DNA of 63,973 nt, from positions 1 through 63,973 of the forward strand of contig NZ_JAHLQA010000026.1 in NCBI RefSeq assembly GCF_018918125.1, read 5' to 3'. The DNA is from Blautia sp. MSJ-19 (GTDB lineage Bacteria; Bacillota; Clostridia; Lachnospirales; Lachnospiraceae). The notes beneath the pieces are model-generated. The model made no database searches, had not been told where the DNA came from, and saw nothing but the letters and a program-made list of their open reading frames with translations. Shown in pieces: positions 25,270 to 34,083 of the stretch; position 1 is the first letter of the stretch, and each line of letters opens with the position of its first letter. Made by a program: the position numbers and the translations under genes.

Positions 25270-26355
25270 ATGAGTGAAAAACTGAGAGTCGGTATTTTAG
25301 GTGCTACAGGTATGGTAGGACAGAGATTTATTTCTCTTCTGGAGAATCATTCGTGGTTTGAGGTTGTTACCCTTGCAGCCAGCCCGAGAAGTGCCGGAAA
25401 AACTTACGAAGAAGCTGTAGGCGGCAGATGGAAAATGGATACTCCGATGCCGGAAGCAGTAAAGAAGATCGTTGTCATGAACGTAAACGAAGTAGAGAAA
25501 GTTGCTTCTACTGTAGATTTTGTATTCTCAGCAGTTGACATGTCCAAGGACGAGATCAAAGCGATCGAAGAAGAATACGCAAAGACAGAGACTCCTGTTG
25601 TATCTAACAACAGCGCACATCGCTGGACACCGGACGTACCGATGGTAGTGCCGGAAATCAACCCGGAACACTTCGATGTTATCAAATATCAGCAGAAACG
25701 TCTTGGAACAACCAAGGGATTCATCGCTGTTAAACCAAACTGCTCCATCCAGAGCTACGCACCGGTACTGACTGCATGGAAAGAATTCGAGCCATATGAA
25801 GTAGTTGCGACTACATACCAGGCAATTTCCGGAGCAGGAAAAACTTTCAAAGACTGGCCGGAAATGGAACACAACATCATTCCATACATCGGTGGAGAAG
25901 AAGAGAAGAGTGAGAAAGAGCCGCTGAGACTGTGGGGCAAGATTGAGGATGGTGTGATCGTACCGGCTACAGAGCCAGTCATCACCTGCCAGTGCCTGCG
26001 CGTTCCGGTACTGAACGGACATACAGCAGCAGTATTCGTTAAATTCCGCAAAAAACCTACCAAAGAACAGCTGATCGAAGCCCTGAGAAACTTCAAGGGA
26101 CTTCCGCAGGAACTGGAGCTTCCGAGTGCACCGAAGCACTTTATCCAGTATCTCGAAGAAGACAACCGTCCGCAGGTAAGCGAGGATGTCAACTATGAAA
26201 ACGGAATGGGTGTATCTATCGGACGTCTCCGTGAGGACAAAGTTTACGATTACAAATTCGTAGGACTTTCCCATAACACCGTAAGAGGAGCTGCCGGTGG
26301 AGCTGTACTTTGTGCAGAGACACTCAAGGCAAAAGGATATATCACAAAGAAATAA
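25270..26355 (+). CDS. asd: Aspartate-semialdehyde dehydrogenase
   Basis: A 361-residue NADPH-dependent enzyme of the aspartate family pathway. The ATG at 25270 is used because AGGAGAAAGAGG lies just upstream and the Rossmann motif GILGATGMVGQRF follows at residue 9. The active-site cysteine is in VKPNCSIQSYAPVL. The protein is of the archaeal/fungal type, seen in Lachnospiraceae, rather than the common bacterial type. A terminator follows. Confidence 0.94.
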   Translation: MSEKLRVGILGATGMVGQRFISLLENHSWFEVVTLAASPRSAGKTYEEAVGGRWKMDTPMPEAVKKIVVMNVNEVEKVASTVDFVFSAVDMSKDEIKAIEEEYAKTETPVVSNNSAHRWTPDVPMVVPEINPEHFDVIKYQQKRLGTTKGFIAVKPNCSIQSYAPVLTAWKEFEPYEVVATTYQAISGAGKTFKDWPEMEHNIIPYIGGEEEKSEKEPLRLWGKIEDGVIVPATEPVITCQCLRVPVLNGHTAAVFVKFRKKPTKEQLIEALRNFKGLPQELELPSAPKHFIQYLEEDNRPQVSEDVNYENGMGVSIGRLREDKVYDYKFVGLSHNTVRGAAGGAVLCAETLKAKGYITKK

Positions 26356-26391
26356 GAATTATTGTATTTTAAATATAATGATATTTAACCG

Positions 26392-26434
26392 AAACTGTCC
26401 TGGCAGAAAAACAAATCTGTCAGGGCAGTTTTTT
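26392..26434 (+). terminator. Intrinsic terminator after asd
   Basis: AAACTGTCCTG pairs with CAGGGCAGTTT, one mismatch, followed by TTT. It separates asd from selD. Confidence 0.85.
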
Positions 26435-26527
26435 ATCGACTTTTTCTATCAAAAAAAGACATGGAGAAAACAGAAGATTTATGTTATCATAGATGGACAA
26501 GGTCAAGACAGAAAGGAATTTACTAAA

Positions 26528-27559
26528 ATGGAGAAAGTATATCTTACGAAGCTCGCACCAAACTGTGGCTGTACAGCCAAAGTAGGACCGGGGACTCTGG
26601 CAGGTGTACTTTGTGGACTTCCGAAGTTTTACGATCCGAATCTTCTGGTTGGTACAGAAACTTCGGACGATGCGGCTGTTTATAAGATTTCGGATGAACT
26701 GGCAATGATCCAGACACTTGATTTTTTTACTCCGGTGGCAGATGACCCGTATGATTTCGGACAGATTGCAGCAGCGAATGCACTGAGTGATGTTTATGCG
26801 ATGGGTGGAGAACCAAAGACTGCGCTGAATATTGTAGCATTTCCGAAAGATATGGATACGGCGATCCTTGGAGAGATTCTGAAAGGCGGAGCAGATAAAG
26901 TGCTGGAAGCAGGGGCTGTCCTTGCCGGAGGACATACCATCCAGGATGATACACCGAAATATGGGTTAAGTGTGACTGGCTTTGTTCATCCGGACAGATT
27001 CTGGAAAAATTTCGGTGCACAGACAGGTGATAAACTGATTCTGACGAAACCGCTTGGAACCGGTATTGTCAACACTGCGATCAAAGCAGAACTGGTATCT
27101 GAAAAAGCAAGAGAGGCCGCATTGAAATCCATGAAGACATTAAATAAAGCTGCCCGTGACGTGTTAAAGAAGTATACGGTCCATGCATGTACAGATGTAA
27201 CAGGTTTTGGACTTGGCGGTCATGGAACAGAGATGGCAGCGGGCAGCAATAAGACTCTTGTGATTCAGACAAAAGAGCTTCCGGTTCTTCCGGATGTAGA
27301 GGAATATGCTTCTATGGGGCTGATTCCGGGCGGAGCATATCGAAACCGGGAGTTTGCGGCAAAAGCCGGTTTTGTCAGCACGGCAGAACTCTGGAGAGAA
27401 GACCTGGTATTTGATCCGCAGACATCAGGCGGGCTTCTGGCAGCGGTTCCGGCAGAGGAAGCAGAAAAAATTCTTCAGGAATTAAAAGAAGTTTCTTTAT
27501 CAGGAGCAGTAATTGGCGAAGTGGTTGACAGAGAAGAACATGTTCTGATCATCCGATAA
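26528..27559 (+). CDS. selD: Selenide, water dikinase
   Basis: A 343-residue enzyme making selenophosphate from selenide and ATP. ATG 26528 is chosen because the catalytic motif LAPNCGCTAKVGPG follows at once and AAAGGAA precedes it; the open frame upstream to 26297 overlaps asd and the terminator. C15 and K18 align with the Cys17/Lys20 pair of the E. coli enzyme, so this is a cysteine form with no in-frame UGA. ETSDDAAVYKI and DPQTSGGLL are ATP/metal-binding signatures. No selA, selB, selC or selU is in the window, so the selenium sink is unknown. Confidence 0.95.
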   Translation: MEKVYLTKLAPNCGCTAKVGPGTLAGVLCGLPKFYDPNLLVGTETSDDAAVYKISDELAMIQTLDFFTPVADDPYDFGQIAAANALSDVYAMGGEPKTALNIVAFPKDMDTAILGEILKGGADKVLEAGAVLAGGHTIQDDTPKYGLSVTGFVHPDRFWKNFGAQTGDKLILTKPLGTGIVNTAIKAELVSEKAREAALKSMKTLNKAARDVLKKYTVHACTDVTGFGLGGHGTEMAAGSNKTLVIQTKELPVLPDVEEYASMGLIPGGAYRNREFAAKAGFVSTAELWREDLVFDPQTSGGLLAAVPAEEAEKILQELKEVSLSGAVIGEVVDREEHVLIIR

Positions 27560-27724
27560 CTGACAGTTATCGAAATTAAGTGAAAATTTGTTAGAAAAAT
27601 ATCAAACTTGGCAGTATATATATTGAGAATTATTATCAGAAATGTTATAATGCAAGAATACAATATGTGGAGGGAACAAAGAGCTTACAAGATGCAGTGT
27701 TCCCGGGAAAGGGAGGTATTTTTT

Positions 27725-28483
27725 ATGAATCATGAGGATGTACAGAAACTTTCAAACGCAGCATTTGCAAAGAGCACCCTGCTGAAAAATGACTTTTTCA
27801 AGTATTTCATGCGGGCGATCATGGCAGGGTTCTTTATTGTGGTTGCAATGATCTTTTCCAATGTTGTAGGGAATGTGTTTTCCGGGGCAGAGGAACCGGC
27901 ATGGGGGAAATTTCTGGGGGCACTTGTATTCTCCATTGCTGTATTACTGATCTCTATGGTTGGTGGTGAATTGTTTACCGGGAATAATCTTGTCATGGCA
28001 TTTGGGGCTTTTGACAAAAAGATCAGCTGGGGAGATGCAGCTAAAGTGTGGGTAGTCAGCTACATTGGCAATTTTGTCGGCTGTTTGATCCTTTCCCTGA
28101 TCTTTGTATGGGCAGGTGCATCCGGAACAGCAGATTATTTCGCCGGATTTATCGGAAACAAGCTTGCGATTCCGGCAGGACAGATGTTTTTCCGTGCAGT
28201 TTTGTGCAATTTCTTTGTTTGTCTTGGGGTTCTTTGCGGTATCAAACTTAAGAGTGAAGCTGCAAAGTTTTTGATGATCGTTATGTGTATCTCGGGATTT
28301 GTTGTCAGTGGATTTGAGCACTGTGTGGCAAATATGGGTATCTTTGTGACCGCAGGGTGCCTGGTACCGGGACTTTCCATTGGAGCAATGGCAAAGAGCA
28401 TGCTGATCGTCACTTTGGGAAATATGGTAGGCGGTGCACTTCTTCTTGCATGGCCTCTCAGAAAGATGAGTGCAGATAAATAA
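27725..28483 (+). CDS. Formate/nitrite transporter family channel
   Basis: A 252-residue pentameric-channel family protein with six membrane segments. GGELFTGNN and FEHCVANMG are FNT signatures; the histidine of FEHCVANMG is the central channel residue of FocA. ATG 27725 has GGGAGG 8 bases upstream and is preferred to 27608. Formate, nitrite or hydrosulfide could be the substrate; formate fits a fermenter or acetogen. Its stop lies 1 bp before the topB start. Confidence 0.9.
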   Translation: MNHEDVQKLSNAAFAKSTLLKNDFFKYFMRAIMAGFFIVVAMIFSNVVGNVFSGAEEPAWGKFLGALVFSIAVLLISMVGGELFTGNNLVMAFGAFDKKISWGDAAKVWVVSYIGNFVGCLILSLIFVWAGASGTADYFAGFIGNKLAIPAGQMFFRAVLCNFFVCLGVLCGIKLKSEAAKFLMIVMCISGFVVSGFEHCVANMGIFVTAGCLVPGLSIGAMAKSMLIVTLGNMVGGALLLAWPLRKMSADK

Positions 28484-28484
28484 T

Positions 28485-30533
28485 ATGGGTAAATCCTTAT
28501 ACATAGCTGAGAAACCAAGTGTTGCTCAGGAATTTGCGAAAGCATTAAAAATCAACGGACAGAGAAAGGATGGCTATCTCGAGTCAGAAGATTCCGTAGT
28601 GACCTGGTGTGTAGGACACCTGGTCACTATGAGCTATCCTGAAAAATATGATATCAAGTACAAAAGGTGGAGTTTGGAAACCCTGCCTTTTTTGCCGCGT
28701 GAATTTAAATATGAAGTGATTCCGGGGGTGCAGAAACAGTTTAACATTGTTAAGGGGCTTCTGAACCGGCCGGATGTAGAGATAATTTATGTATGTACCG
28801 ACTCCGGGCGCGAGGGAGAATATATTTATCGTCTGGTGGCACAGATGGCAGGAGTGAAGGACAAAGATCAGCGTCGTGTCTGGATCGACTCGCAGACAGA
28901 AGAGGAGATCCTTCGAGGAATCCGTGAAGCAAAAGAACTGTCGGCGTATGACAATCTGGCAGATTCCGCTTATCTTCGTGCAAAAGAGGACTATCTGATG
29001 GGAATTAATTTTTCCAGAGTCCTTACGCTTCGCTATGGAAACAGTGTCTCAAACTACCTGAACAGTAAATATCAGGCAATTTCCGTGGGCAGGGTCATGA
29101 CCTGTGTATTGGGAATGGTTGTGAGACGGGAACGCGAGATTCGTTCTTTTGTAAAAACTCCGTTTTATCGTGTCCTTTCCAGTATTGCACTGGAGGGAGA
29201 ACATTTTGAAGGAGAATGGAGGGCTGTAGAGGGAAGTAAATACTTCCAGTCACCGTATCTTTACAAAGAAAATGGTTTCAAAGAGAGAAGGCATGCCGAA
29301 GAACTGATCCGCATGCTGGAAGCAGAGCGGCCACTGAACTGTCGTGTGGAAAAGGTCGAGCGCAAAAAGGAAAATAAAAATCCGCCGCTTTTATTCAATC
29401 TTGCGGAGCTTCAGAATGTATGTTCCAAGCTGTTCAAGATCAGTCCGGATGAGACGCTTCGTATCACGCAGGAGTTGTATGAAAAAAAGCTGGTTACTTA
29501 TCCTCGAACCGATGCCAGAGTTCTGTCGAGTGCAGTTGCAAAGGAAATCTATAAAAATATTTCCGGGCTTCGACGTTATCCGGCAATTGACAATGCAGCA
29601 GAAGAGATTTTGCAGATGGGTTCTTACAAAACGATCGCAAAGACCAGATATGTTAATGACAAGCAGATCACAGACCACTATGCGATCATTCCGACCGGGC
29701 AGGGCTTAAATGCACTGAACAGTCTTTCTCAAACTTCGCAGCGTGTTTATGAGACTATCGTAAGACGTTTCCTGTGTATCTTCTGTCCACCGGCAGTTTA
29801 CCAGAAAGTCAGTCTGGTAACGGAGATGCAGAGGGAAAAGTTCTTTTCCAGTTTTAAAGTTCTTCAGGAAGAAGGTTATCTGAAATATGCGACGAATTCT
29901 TTTGCCAGAAAATCGGCTGCAGAAAAGTCTCAGGATTCCGGCAAAGAAGAGAGTGAAGATGTTTCCTGTGATGCGCAGCTTCTGGATGCATTGCATCGAC
30001 TGAAAAAGAATGATATACTGACCGTAGATGCTCTGAATATTAAGGAAGGTGAAACTTCACCACCGAAGCGTTATAATTCCGGTTCGATGATTCTGGCAAT
30101 GGAAAATGCGGGTCAGCTGATCGAGGACGAGGAACTGAGAGCGCAGATCAAGGGAAGCGGGATTGGAACCAGTGCAACAAGGGCTGAGATTCTGAAAAAA
30201 CTTGTTTCTATTAAATATCTCTCGCTGAATAAGAAAACGCAGGTGATCACCCCGACCCTGCTTGGAGAGATGATCTTTGATGTGGTAAACTGTTCGATTC
30301 GCCAGCTTTTGAATCCAGAGCTGACGGCGAGCTGGGAAAAGGGCCTTACCTATGTGGCTGAGGGAAGTATCACTCCGCAGGAATATATGGATAAGCTGGA
30401 ACATTTTGTACGTGTGCGTACAGCCCAGGTTGAGCAGAGCAACTATCAGTATGCACTGCGGCAGTTTTTTGATGCGGCGGCAGTCAACTATAAAACGAAG
30501 CCAACAGCTTCCAGACGAGGAGGAAAATCATAA
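28485..30533 (+). CDS. topB: DNA topoisomerase III
   Basis: A 682-residue type IA topoisomerase. An N-terminal TOPRIM domain (SLYIAEKPSVAQEFAKAL, then TDSGREGEYIYR) is followed by the cleavage region with catalytic tyrosine in LVTYPRTDARVLSS. GSGIGTSATRAEILKKL is also typical. It has no C-terminal zinc fingers and ends in a short basic tail RRGGKS. There is no clear ribosome site; the ATG is one base after the FNT stop, so translation is probably coupled. A chromosomal rather than plasmid copy, since no transfer genes adjoin. Confidence 0.93.
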   Translation: MGKSLYIAEKPSVAQEFAKALKINGQRKDGYLESEDSVVTWCVGHLVTMSYPEKYDIKYKRWSLETLPFLPREFKYEVIPGVQKQFNIVKGLLNRPDVEIIYVCTDSGREGEYIYRLVAQMAGVKDKDQRRVWIDSQTEEEILRGIREAKELSAYDNLADSAYLRAKEDYLMGINFSRVLTLRYGNSVSNYLNSKYQAISVGRVMTCVLGMVVRREREIRSFVKTPFYRVLSSIALEGEHFEGEWRAVEGSKYFQSPYLYKENGFKERRHAEELIRMLEAERPLNCRVEKVERKKENKNPPLLFNLAELQNVCSKLFKISPDETLRITQELYEKKLVTYPRTDARVLSSAVAKEIYKNISGLRRYPAIDNAAEEILQMGSYKTIAKTRYVNDKQITDHYAIIPTGQGLNALNSLSQTSQRVYETIVRRFLCIFCPPAVYQKVSLVTEMQREKFFSSFKVLQEEGYLKYATNSFARKSAAEKSQDSGKEESEDVSCDAQLLDALHRLKKNDILTVDALNIKEGETSPPKRYNSGSMILAMENAGQLIEDEELRAQIKGSGIGTSATRAEILKKLVSIKYLSLNKKTQVITPTLLGEMIFDVVNCSIRQLLNPELTASWEKGLTYVAEGSITPQEYMDKLEHFVRVRTAQVEQSNYQYALRQFFDAAAVNYKTKPTASRRGGKS

Positions 30534-30535
30534 TT

Positions 30536-31204
30536 ATGTTAAAAGATTTTACAATTGCAAATCTTCTGGATTTGGACGAGACAATTGCAGCAGATTTATT
30601 TGAAGGAAAGACATATCCGTGGGAAGTGCTTCCGGAAATCAGTGATTTTATTATGAAACTGGGTCCGACACTCAGTCCGTTTGAGTATGAGTGTCGTGAC
30701 GGTAATGTGTGGATCGCAAGATCAGCCAAAGTGGCTCCGACTGCATATATCAACGGGCCGGCGATCATTGGCAAAGATGCGGAGGTACGTCATTGTGCAT
30801 TTATCCGTGGTAATGCGATCGTAGGAGAGGGAGCGGTTGTTGGCAATTCCACAGAACTTAAGAATTGTGTCCTTTTTAATAAAGTGCAGGTTCCTCATTA
30901 CAATTATGTTGGGGACGCTGTTCTGGGTTACAAATCTCATATGGGAGCGGGATCCATCTGTTCAAATGTCAAATCTGACAAGAAACTGGTTGTTGTCAAA
31001 GACGGTGATGAGAAGATTGAGACAGGGCTTAAGAAATTTGGTGCCATGCTTGGAGATCATGTAGAAGTGGGCTGTGGTTCTGTGCTGAATCCTGGAACTG
31101 TGATCGGCAGAAACAGTAATATTTATCCGCTTTCACCGGTAAGAGGCTGCATTCCTGCGGACAGTATCTACAAAAACGCAGCCGAGATCGTCAAAAAGAA
31201 TTAA
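30536..31204 (+). CDS. Left-handed beta-helix nucleotidyl/acyltransferase-like protein
   Basis: A 222-residue protein with hexapeptide repeats (ARSAKVAPTAYINGPAIIGKDAEV, AIVGEGAVVGNSTEL, VGCGSVLNPGTVIGRNSNI) forming a left-handed beta-helix, as in the C-terminal half of GlmU. No N-terminal nucleotidyltransferase domain is present, so it is likely an acyltransferase or a sugar-nucleotide-binding protein. It starts 2 bp after the topB stop and has GAGGAGG upstream. Substrate unknown. Confidence 0.75.
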   Translation: MLKDFTIANLLDLDETIAADLFEGKTYPWEVLPEISDFIMKLGPTLSPFEYECRDGNVWIARSAKVAPTAYINGPAIIGKDAEVRHCAFIRGNAIVGEGAVVGNSTELKNCVLFNKVQVPHYNYVGDAVLGYKSHMGAGSICSNVKSDKKLVVVKDGDEKIETGLKKFGAMLGDHVEVGCGSVLNPGTVIGRNSNIYPLSPVRGCIPADSIYKNAAEIVKKN

Positions 31205-31212
31205 AACAGTTA

Positions 31213-31971
31213 TTAAAGAAAAAAGAGATTCCGGATGATCACGAGGATCGTGATATGTACGGGATAAAATAAGTAGAAGAAATATTTCGCGGCTTTTCCC
31301 TGGATAAAGCCGCGTTTTCCATTGTACATATTAATGGAAATAAAGGCAAAACAGGCTTTCCATTCATAACTCAGCCAGCAGCTGCCGACAATTGCCTGAG
31401 AAACTTTTTCGTTTCGGAGAAGATACATCAGAACGAGAAAGATAAAGCCCCGCCAACCGTAATCAGCATGCAGAACAATAGAGACACCGAGCAGTGCAAG
31501 CAGAGAACTGAGCTGCACCCATGGTGTTTCCCAGAAATATTCGAGTGCACAGAATGCCAGATAACCAAGGAACAAAGTGAAAAATACATTTTGTTTTTCG
31601 ACATAGTGCCAGGTATTGGCAAACATAAAGTTCCATGGGATTTCGGAGATCAGTGCGAACAAAAGCAGGTTCCGGCCGTATTTTCTGCGGTTATGGGTGT
31701 GCAGAAATCCTTCTACGATCAGAAAACAGAAAACAGGAAAGGCACATCGGCCGATATCACGGACAATGCGGTAGGCGGTGATTCCTCTTCCATTAATATA
31801 GAAAAGACTTTGAAGAGCCGGTTCATATCGGCTGAGAATGATCGCACCTGTATGATCGATCAGCATGGCAATACATGCGATCAGTTTCAGCATACTGCCA
31901 CTTAGGATCTGAAAGCGGGCAGGAAAAATGCTTGGAGGTAACTTTTCAGTCACAGGAAGTTTTTCAGACAT
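31213..31971 (-). CDS. TraX-like membrane protein
   Basis: A 252-residue membrane protein with about eight hydrophobic segments and motifs of the TraX family: LKLIACIAMLIDHTG, RDIGRCAFPVFCFLIVEGF, HTHNRRKYGRNLLLFALISE and an HxDYGWRGF motif. Start 31971 has AAAGGAG upstream and is preferred to 32007. TraX acetylates F pilin; chromosomal homologues in Firmicutes are common and probably acylate surface polymers or proteins. No conjugation gene is nearby. It converges with the beta-helix gene. Confidence 0.85.
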   Translation of the reverse strand: MSEKLPVTEKLPPSIFPARFQILSGSMLKLIACIAMLIDHTGAIILSRYEPALQSLFYINGRGITAYRIVRDIGRCAFPVFCFLIVEGFLHTHNRRKYGRNLLLFALISEIPWNFMFANTWHYVEKQNVFFTLFLGYLAFCALEYFWETPWVQLSSLLALLGVSIVLHADYGWRGFIFLVLMYLLRNEKVSQAIVGSCWLSYEWKACFAFISINMYNGKRGFIQGKAAKYFFYLFYPVHITILVIIRNLFFL

Positions 31972-32077
31972 CGTAAAGCTCCTTTGTTTTTTCTTTGATT
32001 CTACCATAAATAAGCTGCAACAGCAATTATGTGTAGGATTATGTCAAATCTTCGCATTTTTGGTTCAAGTTTGACTG

Positions 32078-32123
32078 GACTAACAGGAGTGGTTTGTGAG
32101 AGAATACTGCTAGGTTGTTAGTC
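32078..32123. promoter_or_regulatory. Inverted repeat upstream of the IscU-like gene
   Basis: GACTAACA (32078-32085) and TGTTAGTC (32116-32123) are perfect 8-bp inverted arms 30 bp apart in the 166-bp gap between the divergent TraX-like and IscU-like genes. This could be an operator pair or a leader hairpin. No regulator could be assigned. Confidence 0.4.
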
Positions 32124-32173
32124 TATCTTTTAACAACATCATAAGTAAATCTATACTTGAAAGGAGTTTTAAC

Positions 32174-32866
32174 ATGATTTATTCACGCGAAGTAGAAGAA
32201 ATGTGCCCAGTTGCACAGGGTGTGCATCACGGAGCTGCTCCGATCCCGGAAGAAGCAAAATGGGTTCAGGCTAAGGAAGTAAAGGACATTTCTGGTTTTA
32301 CACATGGTGTAGGCTGGTGTGCTCCTCAGCAGGGTGCCTGTAAGCTGTCCCTGAACGTAAAAGAAGGTATCATCCAGGAAGCACTGGTTGAGACAATCGG
32401 ATGTTCAGGTATGACTCATTCCGCAGCTATGGCATCTGAGATCCTTCCAGGACTGACTGTTATGGAAGCTCTGAATACAGACCTTGTTTGTGATGCTATC
32501 AACACAGCTATGAGAGAACTCTTCCTTCAGATCGTTTACGGACGTTCCCAGTCTGCATTCTCTGAAGACGGACTTGCTGTAGGTGCTGGTCTGGAAGACC
32601 TTGGTAAAGGACTTCGTTCTCAGGTTGGTACAATGTACGGAACACTTAAAAAAGGTCCTCGTTACCTGGAAATGGCAGAAGGCTATGTTACAGGTATCGC
32701 TCTTGACGAAGATAATGAAATTATCGGTTATCAGTTCGTAAGCCTTGGCAAAATGACTGACTTCATCAAAAAAGGTGACGATCCGAACACTGCATGGGAA
32801 AAAGCAAAAGGTCAGTACGGCCGTGTTGCAGATGCTGTTAAGATCATCGACCCACGTAAAGAATAA
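32174..32866 (+). CDS. IscU-like iron-sulfur scaffold protein
   Basis: A 230-residue cytoplasmic protein with an IscU/NifU-N-like domain (about 45-130) carrying conserved cysteines in HGVGWCAPQQGACKLSL and VETIGCSGMTHSAAMASEILPG. N-terminal and C-terminal extensions distinguish it from housekeeping IscU. AAGGAG precedes the ATG. It pairs with the next gene (33 bp gap), encoding the GGGtGRT protein; this gene pair recurs in anaerobic Firmicutes. The client of the pair is not known to me. Confidence 0.82.
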   Translation: MIYSREVEEMCPVAQGVHHGAAPIPEEAKWVQAKEVKDISGFTHGVGWCAPQQGACKLSLNVKEGIIQEALVETIGCSGMTHSAAMASEILPGLTVMEALNTDLVCDAINTAMRELFLQIVYGRSQSAFSEDGLAVGAGLEDLGKGLRSQVGTMYGTLKKGPRYLEMAEGYVTGIALDEDNEIIGYQFVSLGKMTDFIKKGDDPNTAWEKAKGQYGRVADAVKIIDPRKE

Positions 32867-32899
32867 TTATACCGATTATAATTTCAGGAGGATAAGTAA

Positions 32900-33910
32900 A
32901 TGGCTTTATTTGAATCATATGAGAGACGAATTGACAAAATCAATTCAGTTTTAAACAGCTATGGAATCGCTTCTATCGAAGAAGCAGAGAAAATCACTAA
33001 AGATGCAGGTCTTGACGTATACAACCAGATCAAAGGCATCCAGCCGATCTGCTTCGAGAACGCTTGCTGGGCATACATCGTAGGTGCAGCTATCGCAATC
33101 AAAAAAGACTGCAGAAGAGCAGCAGACGCTGCAGCAGCTATCGGTGAGGGACTTCAGGCTTTCTGTATTCCTGGATCCGTTGCTGATACACGTAAAGTAG
33201 GTCTTGGACATGGTAACCTTGGTAAAATGCTTCTGGAAGAAGAAACAGACTGCTTCTGCTTCCTGGCTGGACATGAGTCCTTCGCAGCAGCTGAGGGTGC
33301 TATCGGTATCGCTGAAAAAGCAAACAAAGTTCGTCAGAAACCACTTCGTGTTATCCTGAACGGTCTTGGAAAAGACGCTGCTCAGATCATCTCCCGTATC
33401 AACGGATTTACATATGTAGAGACAGAGTATGATCCATACAAGAACGAAGTTAAAGAAGTATTCCGTAAATCTTATTCTGAAGGACTTCGTGCAAAAGTTA
33501 ACTGCTACGGCGCTAACAGCGTTCCGGAAGGTGTTGCTATCATGTGGAAAGAAGGCGTTGACGTTTCTATCACAGGTAACTCCACAAACCCAACACGTTT
33601 CCAGCATCCGGTTGCAGGTACTTACAAGAAAGAATGTAACGAAAAAGGAAAGAAATACTTCTCCGTTGCATCCGGCGGTGGTACAGGACGTACACTTCAC
33701 CCAGACAACATGGCAGCAGGTCCTGCTTCCTACGGTATGACCGATACACTTGGACGTATGCATTCTGACGCTCAGTTCGCAGGATCTTCTTCCGTACCGG
33801 CTCACGTAGAAATGATGGGTCTCATCGGCGCAGGTAACAATCCGATGGTTGGTATGACAGTTGCTGTTGCAGTAGCCGTACAGGAAGCTGCAGACGCTGG
33901 CAAGTTCTAA
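32900..33910 (+). CDS. GGGtGRT protein
   Basis: A 336-residue protein named for its conserved motif, here FSVASGGGTGRTLHPDNMAAG. Other recognisable stretches are RVILNGLGKDAAQIISRINGFTYVETEYDPY and GSSSVPAHVEMMGLIGAGNNPMVGMT. There is no signal or membrane segment. AGGAGG precedes the ATG. The codon use of this gene and the preceding one (many GGT, GCT, CGT, ATC) is that of highly expressed genes. Function is not established; linkage to an IscU-like scaffold suggests cluster handling or an enzyme dependent on it. A very strong terminator follows. Confidence 0.88.
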   Translation: MALFESYERRIDKINSVLNSYGIASIEEAEKITKDAGLDVYNQIKGIQPICFENACWAYIVGAAIAIKKDCRRAADAAAAIGEGLQAFCIPGSVADTRKVGLGHGNLGKMLLEEETDCFCFLAGHESFAAAEGAIGIAEKANKVRQKPLRVILNGLGKDAAQIISRINGFTYVETEYDPYKNEVKEVFRKSYSEGLRAKVNCYGANSVPEGVAIMWKEGVDVSITGNSTNPTRFQHPVAGTYKKECNEKGKKYFSVASGGGTGRTLHPDNMAAGPASYGMTDTLGRMHSDAQFAGSSSVPAHVEMMGLIGAGNNPMVGMTVAVAVAVQEAADAGKF

Positions 33911-33951
33911 ATAATTAGGACAGTATAATTAACTGGATTTCTAACAAATAG

Positions 33952-34002
33952 AGTTAGACACGTCATTTTGAGTAAAACGCTCATGACGTGTCTAACTTTT
34001 TT
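33952..34002 (+). terminator. Strong intrinsic terminator after the GGGtGRT gene
   Basis: A perfect 15-bp stem, AGTTAGACACGTCAT (33952-33966) with ATGACGTGTCTAACT (33983-33997), plus inner GAG/CTC pairing, followed by TTTTT. Confidence 0.92.
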
Positions 34003-34083
34003 GTTGTCGAAGAAAGATATTTGACGATTTCAATGAACTATGCTACGATTAAGCAGAATAACGAAAAAGCTGGAGATGTTTTT

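Noticed and set aside
28485..30533. TopB as a marker of an integrative conjugative element
   Set aside because: Integrated elements often carry topB, but the neighbours here are ordinary metabolic genes and no att site or mobility gene is visible.
31213..31971. TraX-like gene as a sign of a conjugative element
   Set aside because: No relaxase, coupling protein, T4SS gene or integrase is nearby; TraX-like membrane acyltransferases are common on chromosomes.
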